The notes below the pieces were generated by a model, which saw only the letters and a list, made by a program, of their open reading frames with translations, did no database searches and was not told where the DNA came from. A stretch of 64,000 nt of DNA from Symbiodinium natans. Taxonomy: Eukaryota; Sar; Dinophyceae; Suessiales; Symbiodiniaceae. The stretch covers positions 180,001 to 244,000 of the forward strand of contig CAJNDS010001435.1 in NCBI GenBank assembly GCA_905221605.1. The letters run 5' to 3'. Shown here piece by piece: positions 53,514-64,000 of the stretch (its first letter is position 1; every line of letters begins with the position of its first letter). The translations under genes and the position numbers were made by a program.

Positions 53514-53774
53514 GCTCTCAAGGCATCACAAGGCCCTTGGGACGGCCGAGTTGTGAAGAGCATTCATGATGCAGACCAATTTTTTTTGATGGCCCATCTG
53601 AAGGACCTCTGGGTACCAAAGGTTTAGGATTTAGGGTTTAGGGTTTAGGGGTTGGGGTTTGGGGTTTGGGGTTTGGGGTTTGGGGTTTACAAGGGCTTAG
53701 GGTGTAGGACTTCCCTAGCCCCCGGAAGTCCGAACCTTTCACCTAGGGTTTCTGGTTGCTTTCTGTGGTAGGTC

Positions 53775-53878
53775 TCTAAACTCGGATCCCTTTTTGGGTC
53801 CCCTTTACAATACGGCACCCTTATAATAAGGAGGACCCCCGATTTAGATAAGGAGGACCCCCCAATTTAGAGAGCTGC
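53775..53878 (+). mobile_element. Short inverted-repeat element, family L
   Basis: Ends CTCTAAACTCGGATCCC and CCCAATTTAGAGAG. The interior carries a duplicated AGGAGGACCCCC and ATTTAGATAAGG. A relative with ends AGTTCTCTAAATTCGGG and CCCTAAATGTAGAGAACT is at about 12968-13052. Confidence 0.5.
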
Positions 53879-53889
53879 CCACTTGGGAA

Positions 53890-56780
53890 AGGTTTTGGGT
53901 TTGGGGCTTCCACCTGGATTAGCTGTCCCTTCCCACGCCTGCTACCGAAGCCACGCCAAAAGCAGACTTGTGTTTTTCGAACCTAACCCAAATCTCAGAA
54001 CCCTACTAACCCACCCTCAGACCCTAAGACTCTCAAAAACACTAAACAGTTTTAAGTGTTGGACCCTCAAACCCTGCTCCCAAGCTCTCAAGACCATGTG
54101 GCTCCTGCAACAAATCGACCTAAACCCTAGACCCTAAACCCTAAACCCTAAACCCATGCATAATTATGAACGTTAGGTCTTTAGGGTTTAGGGCTTTGGG
54201 CTTCGGGTACGGGGGGGAGGCTAGGGCTTAAGGTAACACTGTATAACTTGAGGCCAATCTGACCCATAGATATGGGAAATCCCAACCCAAAGCCCTGCAA
54301 AAGGCCCCTGAATTCATCCAGAAATAAAAGGGTTGCATCCGTCCATCCCAAGCGCCGCGCTAGGTTTCCAGGCGACATTGCAGATTCTGATTTAGGGTTT
54401 AGGGTTTAGGGTTTCGGGTTTAGGAAACCTTAAACCCGAAAGGCTTGGTGGGGTGGGGGGTTTGCTGCGGTGATCAAAGGAGAACTTGAACCCAATCTCG
54501 CAAAAAACCCTGAATCAGTCAAGCATCGTGTGTTCTCAAACCCTAAACCCTCAACCCTAAACCCTAAAGGTCTACGGCTGGGAGCTTTGGGCTTCGGATT
54601 TGCTACGTTTTGCTGTTTCTTGGGTTTTGGGGGGCACAAGTTAGCCATACCTCCTGGGTTGGCATTTGCATGTTCTGAGCCGGCTCACACAATCAAAATG
54701 CTTCCGTTCTTGCACCCTAAACCCTAAACCCTAAACCCTAAATGCAACCCGGTTTTTGGAACCCGGTTCGGTTTTGGCCAACAAGCTCATGGTCGCCTTA
54801 CAAGTGATAACGGTCTAGGTCGTGCCAAACTACACGCCCCCTCCCTTCCCTCCTACACCAAGCAGAATCTTCCCCCCGGAAGCCATTTGGCTGTTCTGAG
54901 GATGAGTGGGCCTCGAACCAATCCAACAACCAACAAATCCAGACAAACCAGAAAAAAAAGGGGCGCCGCGCAAAGTCTGCATGCAGGAGCGCTAACTTAC
55001 CCGAAACCCTAAACCCTAAACCCTAAACCCCAAACCCCAAACCCTAAACCCTGAACCCAAGAGCTTTCTCTCCGCGCTGTCTGATACGGCATCCTGACTG
55101 CGCTTCAGACGGACACTTCCCCGTTGCGCCTCCTCGGGCTGGAGCCTTCCGAACTCGCCCAGGTTCCGAGGACTCGCTCTAGGCTCAGGAGGGGATAAGT
55201 TCGGGTTTAAGGAGCTTACAGGTTTAGGGTTTATAGGGTTTATAGGGTTTATAGGGTTTAGGGTTTAGGGTTTAGGGTTTCGGGTTTAGGGTTTAGGGTT
55301 TAGGGTTTAGGGTGTTAAACTTCTGTCCTTTCTTGCGGGAGTTCTTGCCCGCAGGCCCTCGAGGTCCAGGCAGCAAAACATGAGGCCGAAAGACCTCCCA
55401 CGAAACGCCATCTTTGCTCCACTCCGAATCCTCAAGCCACGAAGACTTTCAAACCCTTAACCCTAAACCGTCAACCCTAAACTCTAAACCCTAAACCCCA
55501 AACGCCAAGACCGCCGGCTCTGGTGACACGAGGCAAGCCTCACTCACGGCTAGTCCTGACCGGGAGTTTTGCAAGCCGGGGACTGGCTGTGGTTTCTAGG
55601 ATTTTGTCACGGTTTAGGTATTAGCGTTCAGGGTTCAGGGTTTAGGGTTTAGGGTACAAATTTCTGTGATTTCTACAGGTTCTAGGGTTTCTAGGATTTT
55701 TCGGGCTTCTAGACATTTCAGGGTTTCTAGAGTTCCTAGGGCTTGTAGGGTTTCTAGGGCTTCTAGGGTTGCTAGGGTTTCTTGGGTTTCTAGGGTTGCT
55801 AGGGTTTAGGCATGTTTGGGGCCTTTTGGCTTGCACCTCTGTGACGCACATATGCAGTACCAAGTAGGGTTTCAGGTTTAGGGTTTCGGGTTTAGGGTTT
55901 AGGGTTTAGGGTGAACCAAATTTGGAACAGCCCCTCCGCCCTGGCATGAGATACAGAGGGGGGTAAAGCAAACGCAAGTGAGGCCTTGTCCCAATCCCTA
56001 AACTCTGTAAACCTCAAGCCCTGCAACTGCACTAAACCCTAAACCCTATAGGGTGTAGGGCAAGAACTGTCTCAAAAGCCCCGTTTCAGAACCCAAACCC
56101 CCAAACCCCACACCCTAGACCCCCCTACGGCGTCCTCCATGTCGTCTGCCTTCATCGGGGGCTTCCCACAGGGCTGAATCATGGCCTGTACGGCTCACTT
56201 TAAGGCTTTGGAACCCTAAACCCTAAACCCTAAACCAGGGTCTGGGAGCTTTGTGGTCTTACGGGGCTTTTGAGGGATTCGGCGGGGCTTTGGGGCTGCA
56301 GGGGTTGGAGGGGCTTAGGGTTTAGGGCTTCAGGGTCTGAAAGATCAAATTCAGTTGCAGAGCCTGTGAGTTTCGAGGTTGAGGATGCGAGCGCGAAATA
56401 GCTGTTTTTTGTTTGGGGGGTGGGTCCTTCTTTAAGTGGAACCCTGGTTTAGGGTTTAGGGATTATAGGGTATCGAACCATGAGACCTGTGTTGTCTATG
56501 AAGCGCCTGCTGAAGAAGATCCCATGATGGGGTTGAGACGGCGAGGGTGAGGGGGTTTAGGGGTTTAGGATTTGGCGCTTGGGGCATTTGGGGGATTCGG
56601 GGGTTCAGCAGCCACCCACGCCACAAACAGGCGAAGTCTAAACCTAAGCGAAATGAAACACCGTACCATATCGTACACCAGAAACAATATATATATATAT
56701 ATGTGGCAGGAACCTTTATGTATGATATGACCTTTTAATTGTTCTCCACACACAACACACCCACACACGCACACTTTGTT
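53890..56780. other. Last heptamer-rich part; GGGTTTCTA variant array
   Basis: 55675-55810 is a run of GGGTTTCTA and GGGCTTCTA nonamers (minus-strand Pro/Arg/Asn-rich translation NPRNPSNPRSPRNP). Canonical arrays at 55250-55315 and 55870-55910. A TA run at 56690-56705 marks the end of heptamer territory. No gene is supported. Confidence 0.5.
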
Positions 56781-57536
56781 CCTTTCTTCTAGACGAGATC
56801 GTTGCAAAAGGGGGTTCCCCCCCTAGAGCAGGGTTGAGCCCGCTCATTCCTTCCATTTTGCCTTCTTCATCCTCCGTCTCCTCTTCAACCTCTTCTTTGG
56901 CTTTTTCTTACAAAGGAGACAGGAAAAGCAAATGGCAGACTCCAGTAATTCTCCCTCTGTTGCCTTCTTTCTCGTGTTCCGACGTCTTCTGTTCCGTCTT
57001 CTATTCGAGTAGATTGAAGGGAATATGTCGGTAAAAGGTGTTCACCCTCCCGCAGCCTCTTCTTTGGCTGTGTTCTTACAAAGGAGAAAGGATAAAATGC
57101 AAGAAGATGAGTCAAAATAAGACAGGTCAAAAAGAAGCAAACTGACGATCAGAGAGAGGGAAGAAAAAATTGTTTTGTGAGTTGCAGAAAGGGGCTCCCT
57201 CTTTTCCTGGAGCAGGGTTGATTTCCTGTGTTCGCTCTCATTTGCTTTCTTTCTCTCCTGCGTGCCTATGTCTTCTGTTCATGGTTTGAGGAGATTCAAA
57301 GGGACAGATAAGAAAGGCGAAAAAGGTTTCCCTGTCCCTTTCGCTGTCCTTGATCTTAAGAATCTTGTCTTTTCTCAGTCAGCAAGAGAGGAAGACACAG
57401 TAGAAGGGAAACAGCAAGGAACGCTTGAAAAAAACAACGGATACATAAGAGGAAGAAGAAGAAACTCCCTCTCCTCTCTTCTCGATCTTGTTCAGCTCTC
57501 TTCTTGCAGATCATCTCCTACCTTCATCCTTCGCAT

Positions 57537-57540
<4 letters not shown>

Positions 57541-57600
<60 letters not shown>
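57541..57600 (+). repeat. (TC)n microsatellite
   Basis: About 28 uninterrupted TC dinucleotides within the pyrimidine-rich block. It gives Leu/Ser-repeat frames on the plus strand and Arg/Glu-repeat frames on the minus strand. Confidence 0.98.
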
Positions 57601-57603
<3 letters not shown>

Positions 57604-58094
57604 TTGTTCCTTTCTTCCAGACGAGAAGCAAATGGATAAGACGAGATGGAAAGAGACCTTCTTTGCTTCGCTGCAGATTGTGGGAAGAAAACAATGAGTT
57701 TAGAATCCAACAGTAGACTGCTTGGGGAACAAGGCTTCCCTTTGCTCTTTTTGTGAAAGTCGGGCGTGCGAAGAAATTCCCCCTCCCCTCTTATCCCTGT
57801 TCTATAGTCTATCTCGTTACAGAAAGACAAATACATATACAAGGCGCCAATTTCAGTCACTACTCATCCTGCCACGTCTTTCTTTTCCCACGCTTTTCTT
57901 ACAGCAGGAAAACGGAACATGCAAGAATGCACATGAATCTCGCCACCATCATCCTCGCTCGTCTCTCTTATCTCCCTTCTCTCTTCTTTGTTGCCCACCC
58001 TCGGTGTGGGGTTGTTTGATTTTGACCTCAACTCTTCTCCTTGCCCGGGACTCTTCTCCTCGCCCGGAACTCTTCTCCTCGCCCGGTCTACTCC

Positions 58095-58400
58095 TCGCTC
58101 ATCCCTGGAGCGCCCAACCCCAAAGTGTCCCTGGAGTGCCCAACTCTAGAGTGGCCCTGGAGTGCCCAACCCCAGACAACCCCAGCCCAGCCCCAGAGTC
58201 TCCCTAGGGCGCCCAACCCCACCGTTTCCAGGAGTGCCCAGCCCAGAGTCTCCAACCCCAGAGTTTCTGGAGGCCCAACCCCAGAGGCCCAACCCCAGTG
58301 CCCAAACCCAGAGTCTCCCTGAGGCCCAACCCCAGTGTCTCCCTCGAGAGCCCAGCCCCAGAGTGTTGCTGGAGTGCCCAACCCCAGAGTATCTCTACCA
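58095..58400 (+). repeat. Minisatellite, CCCAACCCCAGAGTNTCC-type unit
   Basis: About a dozen units of 20-30 bp with the core GCCCAACCCCAGAGT, present only in the first copy of the duplicated block. Confidence 0.88.
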
Positions 58401-60469
58401 AGAGAGGGTGGGGATGTTCGAAGCCAAATATTTTCTTACACACGTGACAAATGAATACACAAGAGGACAAGGAAAAGAGAAGTTAATGGACGGGAAAAGA
58501 GGGGAGGATGGATTGTTTTTGTTCGTGGCAAGAAGGGAGGCCGCTGAGTGCCCTTACACCCTCTCTTTGCTTTCTTTCTCTCCTGCATTCCCAGGTCTTC
58601 TGTTCTTTTTTGCTTAGGAAACTCAAGGGAACTGCAAAAAAAAGAGGAAGACGCTTTCCGTGTCCCTTTTCGTTGCCCTTGCTCTTTTCTTTTCTCATTC
58701 AGCGAGAGAGGAAGAGACTGCAGGGGGGAAACAATAAAGAATGGACAAAAGTAGGAAGAAGTTTTCCTTGTACCTTGTCGTTGCCCTTGCTCTCTTCTTT
58801 TCTCGTTCAGCGAGAGAGGAAGAGATTGTAGGATGAAAACAGCAAAGAATGAACCAGAGTGCTTCTCTCTATTATCTTATTGAGAAGAATGAGCGCATAA
58901 GACTGGGAGGAAACGCACTCCTCGCTTTTCCGTCTGCTTTGGCTCTTTTCTTGCATACGAAACAAATGAATACACAAAAAGACATGAAGAGACAACTGGG
59001 AGAAAACGACAAGGAGCTGACCCGAGTGCTTGTCTTCTCTTACGGGCAAAATAAGACAGGTCAAAAAGAAGCAAACTGACGATCAGAGAGAGGGAAGAAA
59101 AAATTGTTTTGTGAGTTGCAGAAAGGGGCTCCCTCTTTTCCTGGAGCAGGGTTGATTTCCTGTGTTCGCTCTCATTTGCTTTCTTTCTCTCATGCGTGCC
59201 TATGTCTTCTGTTCATGGTTTGAGGAGATTCAAAGGGACAGATAAGAAAGGGAAACCTTGTTCCCCAAGCAGTCTACTGTTGGATTCTAAACCCATTGTT
59301 TTCTTCCCACAATCTGCAGCGAAGCAAAGAATGTCTCTTTCCATCTTGTCTTATCCATTTGCTTCTCGTCTGGAAGAAAGGAATACGACAGGGCGAAGAA
59401 ATTCCCTCTGCCCTCTTATCCCTGTTCTGTAGTCTATCTCGTTACAGAAAGACAAATACATATGCAAGGCGCCAATTTCACTCACTACTCATCCTGCATC
59501 GTCTTTGTTTTCCCACTTCTTTAGCGCTTTTCTTACAGCAGGAAAACTGAACATGCAAGAATACACATGAATCTCGCCACCATCATCCTCTCTCGTCTCT
59601 CTTATCTCTCCTCTCTCTTCTTTGCTTTCTTTTACACGTGACAAATGAATACACAAGAGGACAAGGAAAGGAGAAGTTAATGGACGGGAAAAGAGGGGAG
59701 GATGGATTGTTTTTGTTCGTGGCAAGAAGGGAGGCCGCTGAGTGCCCTTACACCCTCTCTTTGCTTTCTTTCTCTCCTGCATTCCCAGGTCTTCTGTTCT
59801 TTTTTGCTTAGGAAACTCAAGGGAACTGCTAAAGAAACGAAGAAGAAGTTCTCCTTGTCCCTTTTCGGTGGCCTTGCTCTTTTCTTTTCTCATTCAGCGA
59901 GAGAGGAAGAGACTGCACAACAAAGAATGGACAAGAGCGCTTCTCTTTTATCTTATTCAGAAAATGGATAGGTCAGAGGAGGAAGAAACCCCCCCTGTCC
60001 TCAGTCTCCATGTCTTCTCTTCTTTTCTCTTCTCTTCTTTACGTGTTCCTCTCATCAAAGCGTGCAAAGGAAACTCCATTCGCACCCTTTCCTTTCTGTC
60101 TTCTTCAAAGGAAAAGCGGAAGGCAAGGCACAAACCGAAGACAGAAGAACAAACGATCAGAAGAAGGAAACATTATATAGACTGAAAAGGCTATCCTTCT
60201 TGTTTCTCATTGCTTTTCCATCGCTCTCTTCTCTCTTCAATTCTATCCAGATATTTTTTTTTCCTTTTGACGAGGAAAATGGGAAGAGAAGGTCCTTTCT
60301 CTTCGTCCCTCGTGTTCTTTCCAAAAAACGAAGAGTATATGCGTTGTGTGAAAAGGTAGAATTTCTAACGCGTCGCACAGGTACATAGGATGTATGTGTT
60401 GGTTCGGGGGGCGAAGTCAGCCGCTGCGTTTTTGGGGTTTTACATGCTGCGACTTCCCGCCCCTGCTAA

Positions 60470-60790
60470 ACCCAAGAGGGTTAAGAATTAAAGGTTTAGG
60501 GTTTAGATTTAGGCATGTAAACCTAAGCCCATAAAGTTTAAACCTTAAGGGTTTAAGATTTAGGTATTGAGACCTTAACCCTATACCATTTAGGTTCGTA
60601 TTTCGGCGAACCTTTAATCCCTATAGGGTTAAGATTTAAAGGTTTAGGGTTTAAGATTTAGGCATGTAAAACTAAGCCCATAGAGAAACCCTATAGGGCT
60701 CTAAAGGGTTCAAAGGTTTTTAACCGTATAGGCGCTAAGGTATAAATGCCCAGACCTTAGGCAGGTGTTTAAACCTTTACACCTTATAGG
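60470..60790 (+). repeat. Decayed heptamer-like repeats with a direct pair
   Basis: AAAGGTTTAGGGTTTA, GATTTAGGCATGTAAA and CTAAGCCCATA occur twice in order (60489-60535 and 60625-60680). The text mixes TTTAGGG and CCTTAAGGG units in both orientations. Confidence 0.65.
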
Positions 60791-60939
60791 GTTTGCAGGT
60801 CCAGGGGTTTTAAGGGTTTACCTCTAAAGCTTTCACGGGGTTAGCCCTACAACAACTGCGTATGTCTGTATGTACGTATGTACGTATGTATGTATGTCAG
60901 TATGAAACCCTATAGGATTAAAGGATCTCGTGTTTCAGT

Positions 60940-62345
60940 TTTCAGCGTTACCTATAGGAATTGAACCTTGCCTGTGTTTGTAGTGCTTGCCTCCTGTGGA
61001 AACGCAGAGAAAAAGCAGAATAAGTACACACATCATGTGTTTTTGCATATCAAAGACAGATATTTAATGGAGAAGGAAGGATGGTAAGCCTCGAACCATA
61101 AGACTAGGAAGTTTTCGAGCGCATAGGGTGATGCATAAAACCTTTTGCTGCAACCCCCGGGGACGCGAGAATACTGTGAGCAAATATCCTTTCACTATTT
61201 CCTGGGACCTTCCAGCGGGCTGCTACAAACATCTCTTTTTTCAATTTCAATGCTTTCCACAGGTCTCCCAACATGGTTCTCATTTCTCAAAAACAATTCT
61301 CATTTTTCAAATTATCCGCAAGACTCACAAGCACATAAGGTCTTACATGATACTCATCCAAAGCAACTGAGTATCACATCCTTACGACAAAAGTGTACGA
61401 AACCTAGGTTTAGGAGGGGGGCCGGCCGGGGGGGGGGGGGTAGCATATAATATACATTTTTCTGTATGAGATAGGTTCAAACTGTAATGCGAGTAAGCAG
61501 CCAAAACGACCTGCCAGATTATGTGTTTGGATGTGAGTGCATGGCTCATAGGGGGAACTGGGACACCGAAACCAAAAGACATAGTCCCAAAAAACCAATT
61601 CCCAAAGAACCAAAAAAACCAATACCAAAAGAACCAAAAAAACCAAAAAAACCAAAAAAAACAATTTTCCGGGACTTTTGATTGGTAAGCTTATCTCCAA
61701 AGCTTTCACAGAGTCCCGGAAAATTGGTTTTTTTGTTCTTTTGTTTTTTTTTGGTATTGTTTTTTGGTTTTGTGGGAATTGGTTTTTTGGGTTTTGCGGG
61801 AATTGGTTTTTTGGTCTTGTGGGAATTGGTTTTTCGAAGAGTCCTGCAAAATTGTTGTTGTTGGGTTGTTTCGGTTTTTTGGTATTGGTTGCTTTGGCGG
61901 GAACTGTTTCTTTAATGGAAATTCGTTGAAATGTTTCGTTTTGTAGTTGTAGCATTTCTTGCCTCTGTGGAAAGTCCCCCCCCCCCCAAAAAAAAAAACA
62001 AAAGCAGCGGCTGAGTTCGCCCCCGGAACCTATGTGTTGCATGAACAGCTAGGAATTTCTACCCACATCGTGCAGGTATGTAGCGTGTCTGTATTGTATA
62101 TCAAATAAAGAAATGGAGAGGAAAGGGCGGTAATCCTAAACCGAAAGACTAGGAAGTATTTGAGGGCATTGGTGTTTTTGTATGTAACCCCGGGGCAGCG
62201 AGAATATTGTGAGCAAGTATCTGGGTTCTGGGCCTTCCCACAAGCCCGACTTGCTCGCAAGCACATGGGTTGTCATTTCAATGTTTCCCAAAGGGTCACC
62301 GAAAACAATTATCATTTCTCACACATGAATTATCCCCAATAATCA
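60940..62345 (+). repeat. Diverged duplicated block pair with a fold-back between
   Basis: 61060-61340 and 62110-62345 match in order: GGAGAxGAAxGG, GACTAGGAAGT, CCCCGGGG, CGAGAATAxTGTGAGCAA, CCCACAxG, TTTCAATG, then AACAATT and TTATCC. The strip 60385-60440 recurs inverted at about 62005-62040 (GCAGCGGCTGA, TTCGCCCCC). A polypurine/polypyrimidine fold-back lies at 61575-61860. Confidence 0.7.
61575..61860 (+). repeat. Fold-back (long inverted repeat)
   Basis: AACCAAAAAAACCAATTCCC-like units on the left pair with GGGAATTGGTTTTTTGG-like units on the right. At the centre CAATTTTCCGGGACT (61661-61675) pairs with AGTCCCGGAAAATTG (61712-61726) across a loop of about 36 nt. Confidence 0.8.
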
Positions 62346-62482
62346 CAAATAAATATCTCATAAACCCTACCCATTTTTCTTACGTTTAGATTTCTAAGCA
62401 CCGTATTCGATTAAGGCCAGGGTCAAACCCTATTCCAAGCTGTACGCATGCTTCTGTAGTTTTGGGACATTGCCTTCCTAAT

Positions 62483-64000
62483 ACTATTCTTTTAACGTTG
62501 CAGGCCAAAACATATGCATGAACCTTCTTTGTTTGAGGTTTTGCGCCGGACACTGAGGTCTAATAATTCTAGATTCCTAAACCACGCACCTGGGCACGAC
62601 GAGGTTGCGGGAGAGGGGGGGAGGGGCGCGAGCCTTATGGCTGAAGCTTGTTCGTTTAATGCTTAAGCCTAACCCTATTCCTAAACCTTATTCGTCTAAG
62701 GGTCCGGACCAAAGCATATTCGTTTCGCTTAAGCATCGAGCGCCTGGGAGATTTCAGAGTGAAAAAAAAACGCTTCCCTTGGACAAAACATCAGGGGAAC
62801 GGGAATCGAAGCGGCAAAAAACTCAAGGGGCTTCTTCAAAATCGAGGGGAAGAAGAGGATGTCCAAGAATTTCAACGGAATCAGGCCGAAACTCAAGAGA
62901 CTCCAGCCGAGTTTGAGGGTATTTTTCCTTTTCTTCAGGAGAAACAACTCGGAGGGTTTTTTCATGCGAAGATTGTTGATACTTAACGAATATGCCACAG
63001 AGGCCACTTAAGATTTGAAAAGGCCCCTTGCATTCTTTTAAAACCCTTGAAAATTGCAAAGAAACAAATATACCTATTCTTTTAGCGTTTCAGGCCAAAA
63101 CGTGTGCATGAACCTTCTTTGTTCGAGGTTTTGCGCCGGACACTGAGGTCTATGAATTCGAGATTCCTAAACCACGCACTTGGGAACGACGAGGTTGCGG
63201 GAGAGGGGGGGAGGGGGGAGGGGCGCGAGCCTTATGGCTGAAGCTTGTTCGTTTAATGCTTAAGCCTAACCCTATTCCTAAACCTTATTCGTCTAAGGGT
63301 CCGGACCAAAGCATATTCGTTTCGCTTAAGCAATCGAGCGCCTGGGAGATTTCAGAGTGAAAAAACAAGCTTCCCTTGGACAAAACATCAGGGGAACGGG
63401 AATCGAAGCGGCAAAAAACTCAAGGGGCTTCTTCAAAATCGAGGGGAAGAAGAGGATGTCCAAGAATTTCAAGGGAATCAGGCCGAAACTCAAGAGACTC
63501 CAGCCGAGTTTGAGGGTGTTTTTTCCTTTTCTTCAGGCGAAACAACTCGGAGGGTTTTTTTCATGCGAAGATTGTTGATACTTAACGAATATGCCACAGA
63601 GGCCACTTAAGATTTGAAAAGGCCCCTTGCATTCTTTTAAAACCCTTGAAAATTGCAAAGAAACAAATATACCTATTCTTTTAGCGTTTCAGGCCAAAAC
63701 GTGTGCATGAACCTTCTTTGTTCGAGGTTTTGCGCCGGACACTGAGGTCTATGAATTCGAGATTCCTAAACCACGCACTTGGGAACGACGAGGTTGCGGG
63801 AGAGGGGGGGAGGGGGGAGGGGCGCGAGCCTTATGGCTGAAGCTTGTTCGTTTAATGCTTAAGCCTAACCCTATTCCTAAACCTTATTCGTCTAAGGGTC
63901 CGGACCAAAGCATATTCGTTTCGCTTAAGCAATCGAGCGCCTGGGAGATTTCAGAGTGAAAAAACAAGCTTCCCTTGGACAAAACATCAGGGGAACGGGA
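62483..64000 (+). repeat. Tandem macrosatellite, about 590-600 bp unit, running off the window
   Basis: AACCTTCTTTGTT recurs at 62521, 63111 and 63710, giving periods of 590 and 599. Units are nearly identical apart from small changes: an extra GGGGGGA in units 2 and 3, AAAAAAAAACGC versus AAAAAACAAGC, and single-base indels. Each unit has open frames of 70-100 codons, but the indels put corresponding text in different frames, so it is satellite DNA rather than a repeated gene. Confidence 0.95.

Larger units (their letters stand above)
56780..60370 (+). repeat. Pyrimidine-rich segmental duplication block
   Basis: Two near-colinear copies share four modules: a 57117-57310 and 59051-59250 (direct); b 57611-57737 and 59253-59380 (inverted); c 57768-57990 and 59395-59625 (direct); d 58434-58720 and 59632-59915 (direct). 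Copy 1 has extra material between modules, including a (TC)n run at 57541-57600 and a CCCAACCCCAGAG-type minisatellite at 58095-58400. A short segment, TTGCTCTTTTCTTTTCTC with AGCGAGAGAGGAAGAG, occurs three more times. Indels break every reading frame between copies, so it is treated as non-coding. Confidence 0.85.

Noticed and set aside
57262-60388. Several frames of 80-160 codons in the pyrimidine-rich block
   Set aside because: The duplicated copies carry frame-shifting indels and the frames are Ser/Leu- or Arg/Glu-biased translations of simple sequence.
62605-63578. Repeated basic protein encoded in the macrosatellite units
   Set aside because: Single-base indels place the matching text of different units in different frames, so the frame is not conserved.
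1-64000. tRNA or rRNA genes
   Set aside because: GTTCGA-like strings (for example 16458, 32471, 35436, 48871) were inspected by eye and none had a cloverleaf context; a covariance-model search would be needed to exclude them.

Overview
The window reads as nuclear DNA of a dinoflagellate; this is inferred from gene structure, not from a marker gene. The one gene I could reconstruct confidently (minus strand, 23863-25984) has introns that obey the dinoflagellate pattern: donors GT, GC or GA, and acceptors followed by G (AG|G). The telomere-type heptamer TTTAGGG is everywhere, as expected for dinoflagellates and many other algae. I found no bacterial operon, CRISPR, rRNA or convincing tRNA. Most long open frames are repeat translations or chance frames.

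Layout. From 1 to about 56.5 kb, short unique segments (50-400 bp) alternate with interstitial arrays of TTTAGGG/CCCTAAA in both orientations. Into this are set many small inverted-repeat elements (MITE-like, 90-240 bp) of several families. From about 56.8 kb to 60.4 kb the heptamer stops and a pyrimidine-rich block begins, built of direct and inverted duplications. From 60.4 to 62.4 kb there are diverged duplicated blocks and a fold-back. From about 62.48 kb to the end there is a tandem macrosatellite with a unit of about 0.6 kb.

Genes. The best gene encodes a predicted secreted endonuclease/exonuclease/phosphatase (DNase I-like) protein of 299 residues in eight exons. Five of its seven introns are, or contain, terminal-inverted-repeat elements ending CTTGG...CCAAG (or a close variant). 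Each is flanked by a 4-bp target duplication (exact or decayed) whose first copy supplies the splice donor; a sixth fits less well. A second minus-strand locus (about 28.1-31.6 kb) holds Thr/Ser-rich exons. Two of these join in frame when an element of the same kind is removed exactly. Other exon candidates are given with low confidence.

How it fits together. The small elements behave as introners: insertion makes a 4-bp duplication, and when that begins with GT, GC or GA the insertion can be spliced out exactly. The telomeric arrays are a second layer of insertion. In at least two places they are flanked by 11-bp direct duplications, and in one case the duplication copies an intron acceptor, so the array is absorbed into the intron. 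The window therefore looks like one where two insertion processes, introner transposition and telomere-repeat insertion, build and enlarge introns.
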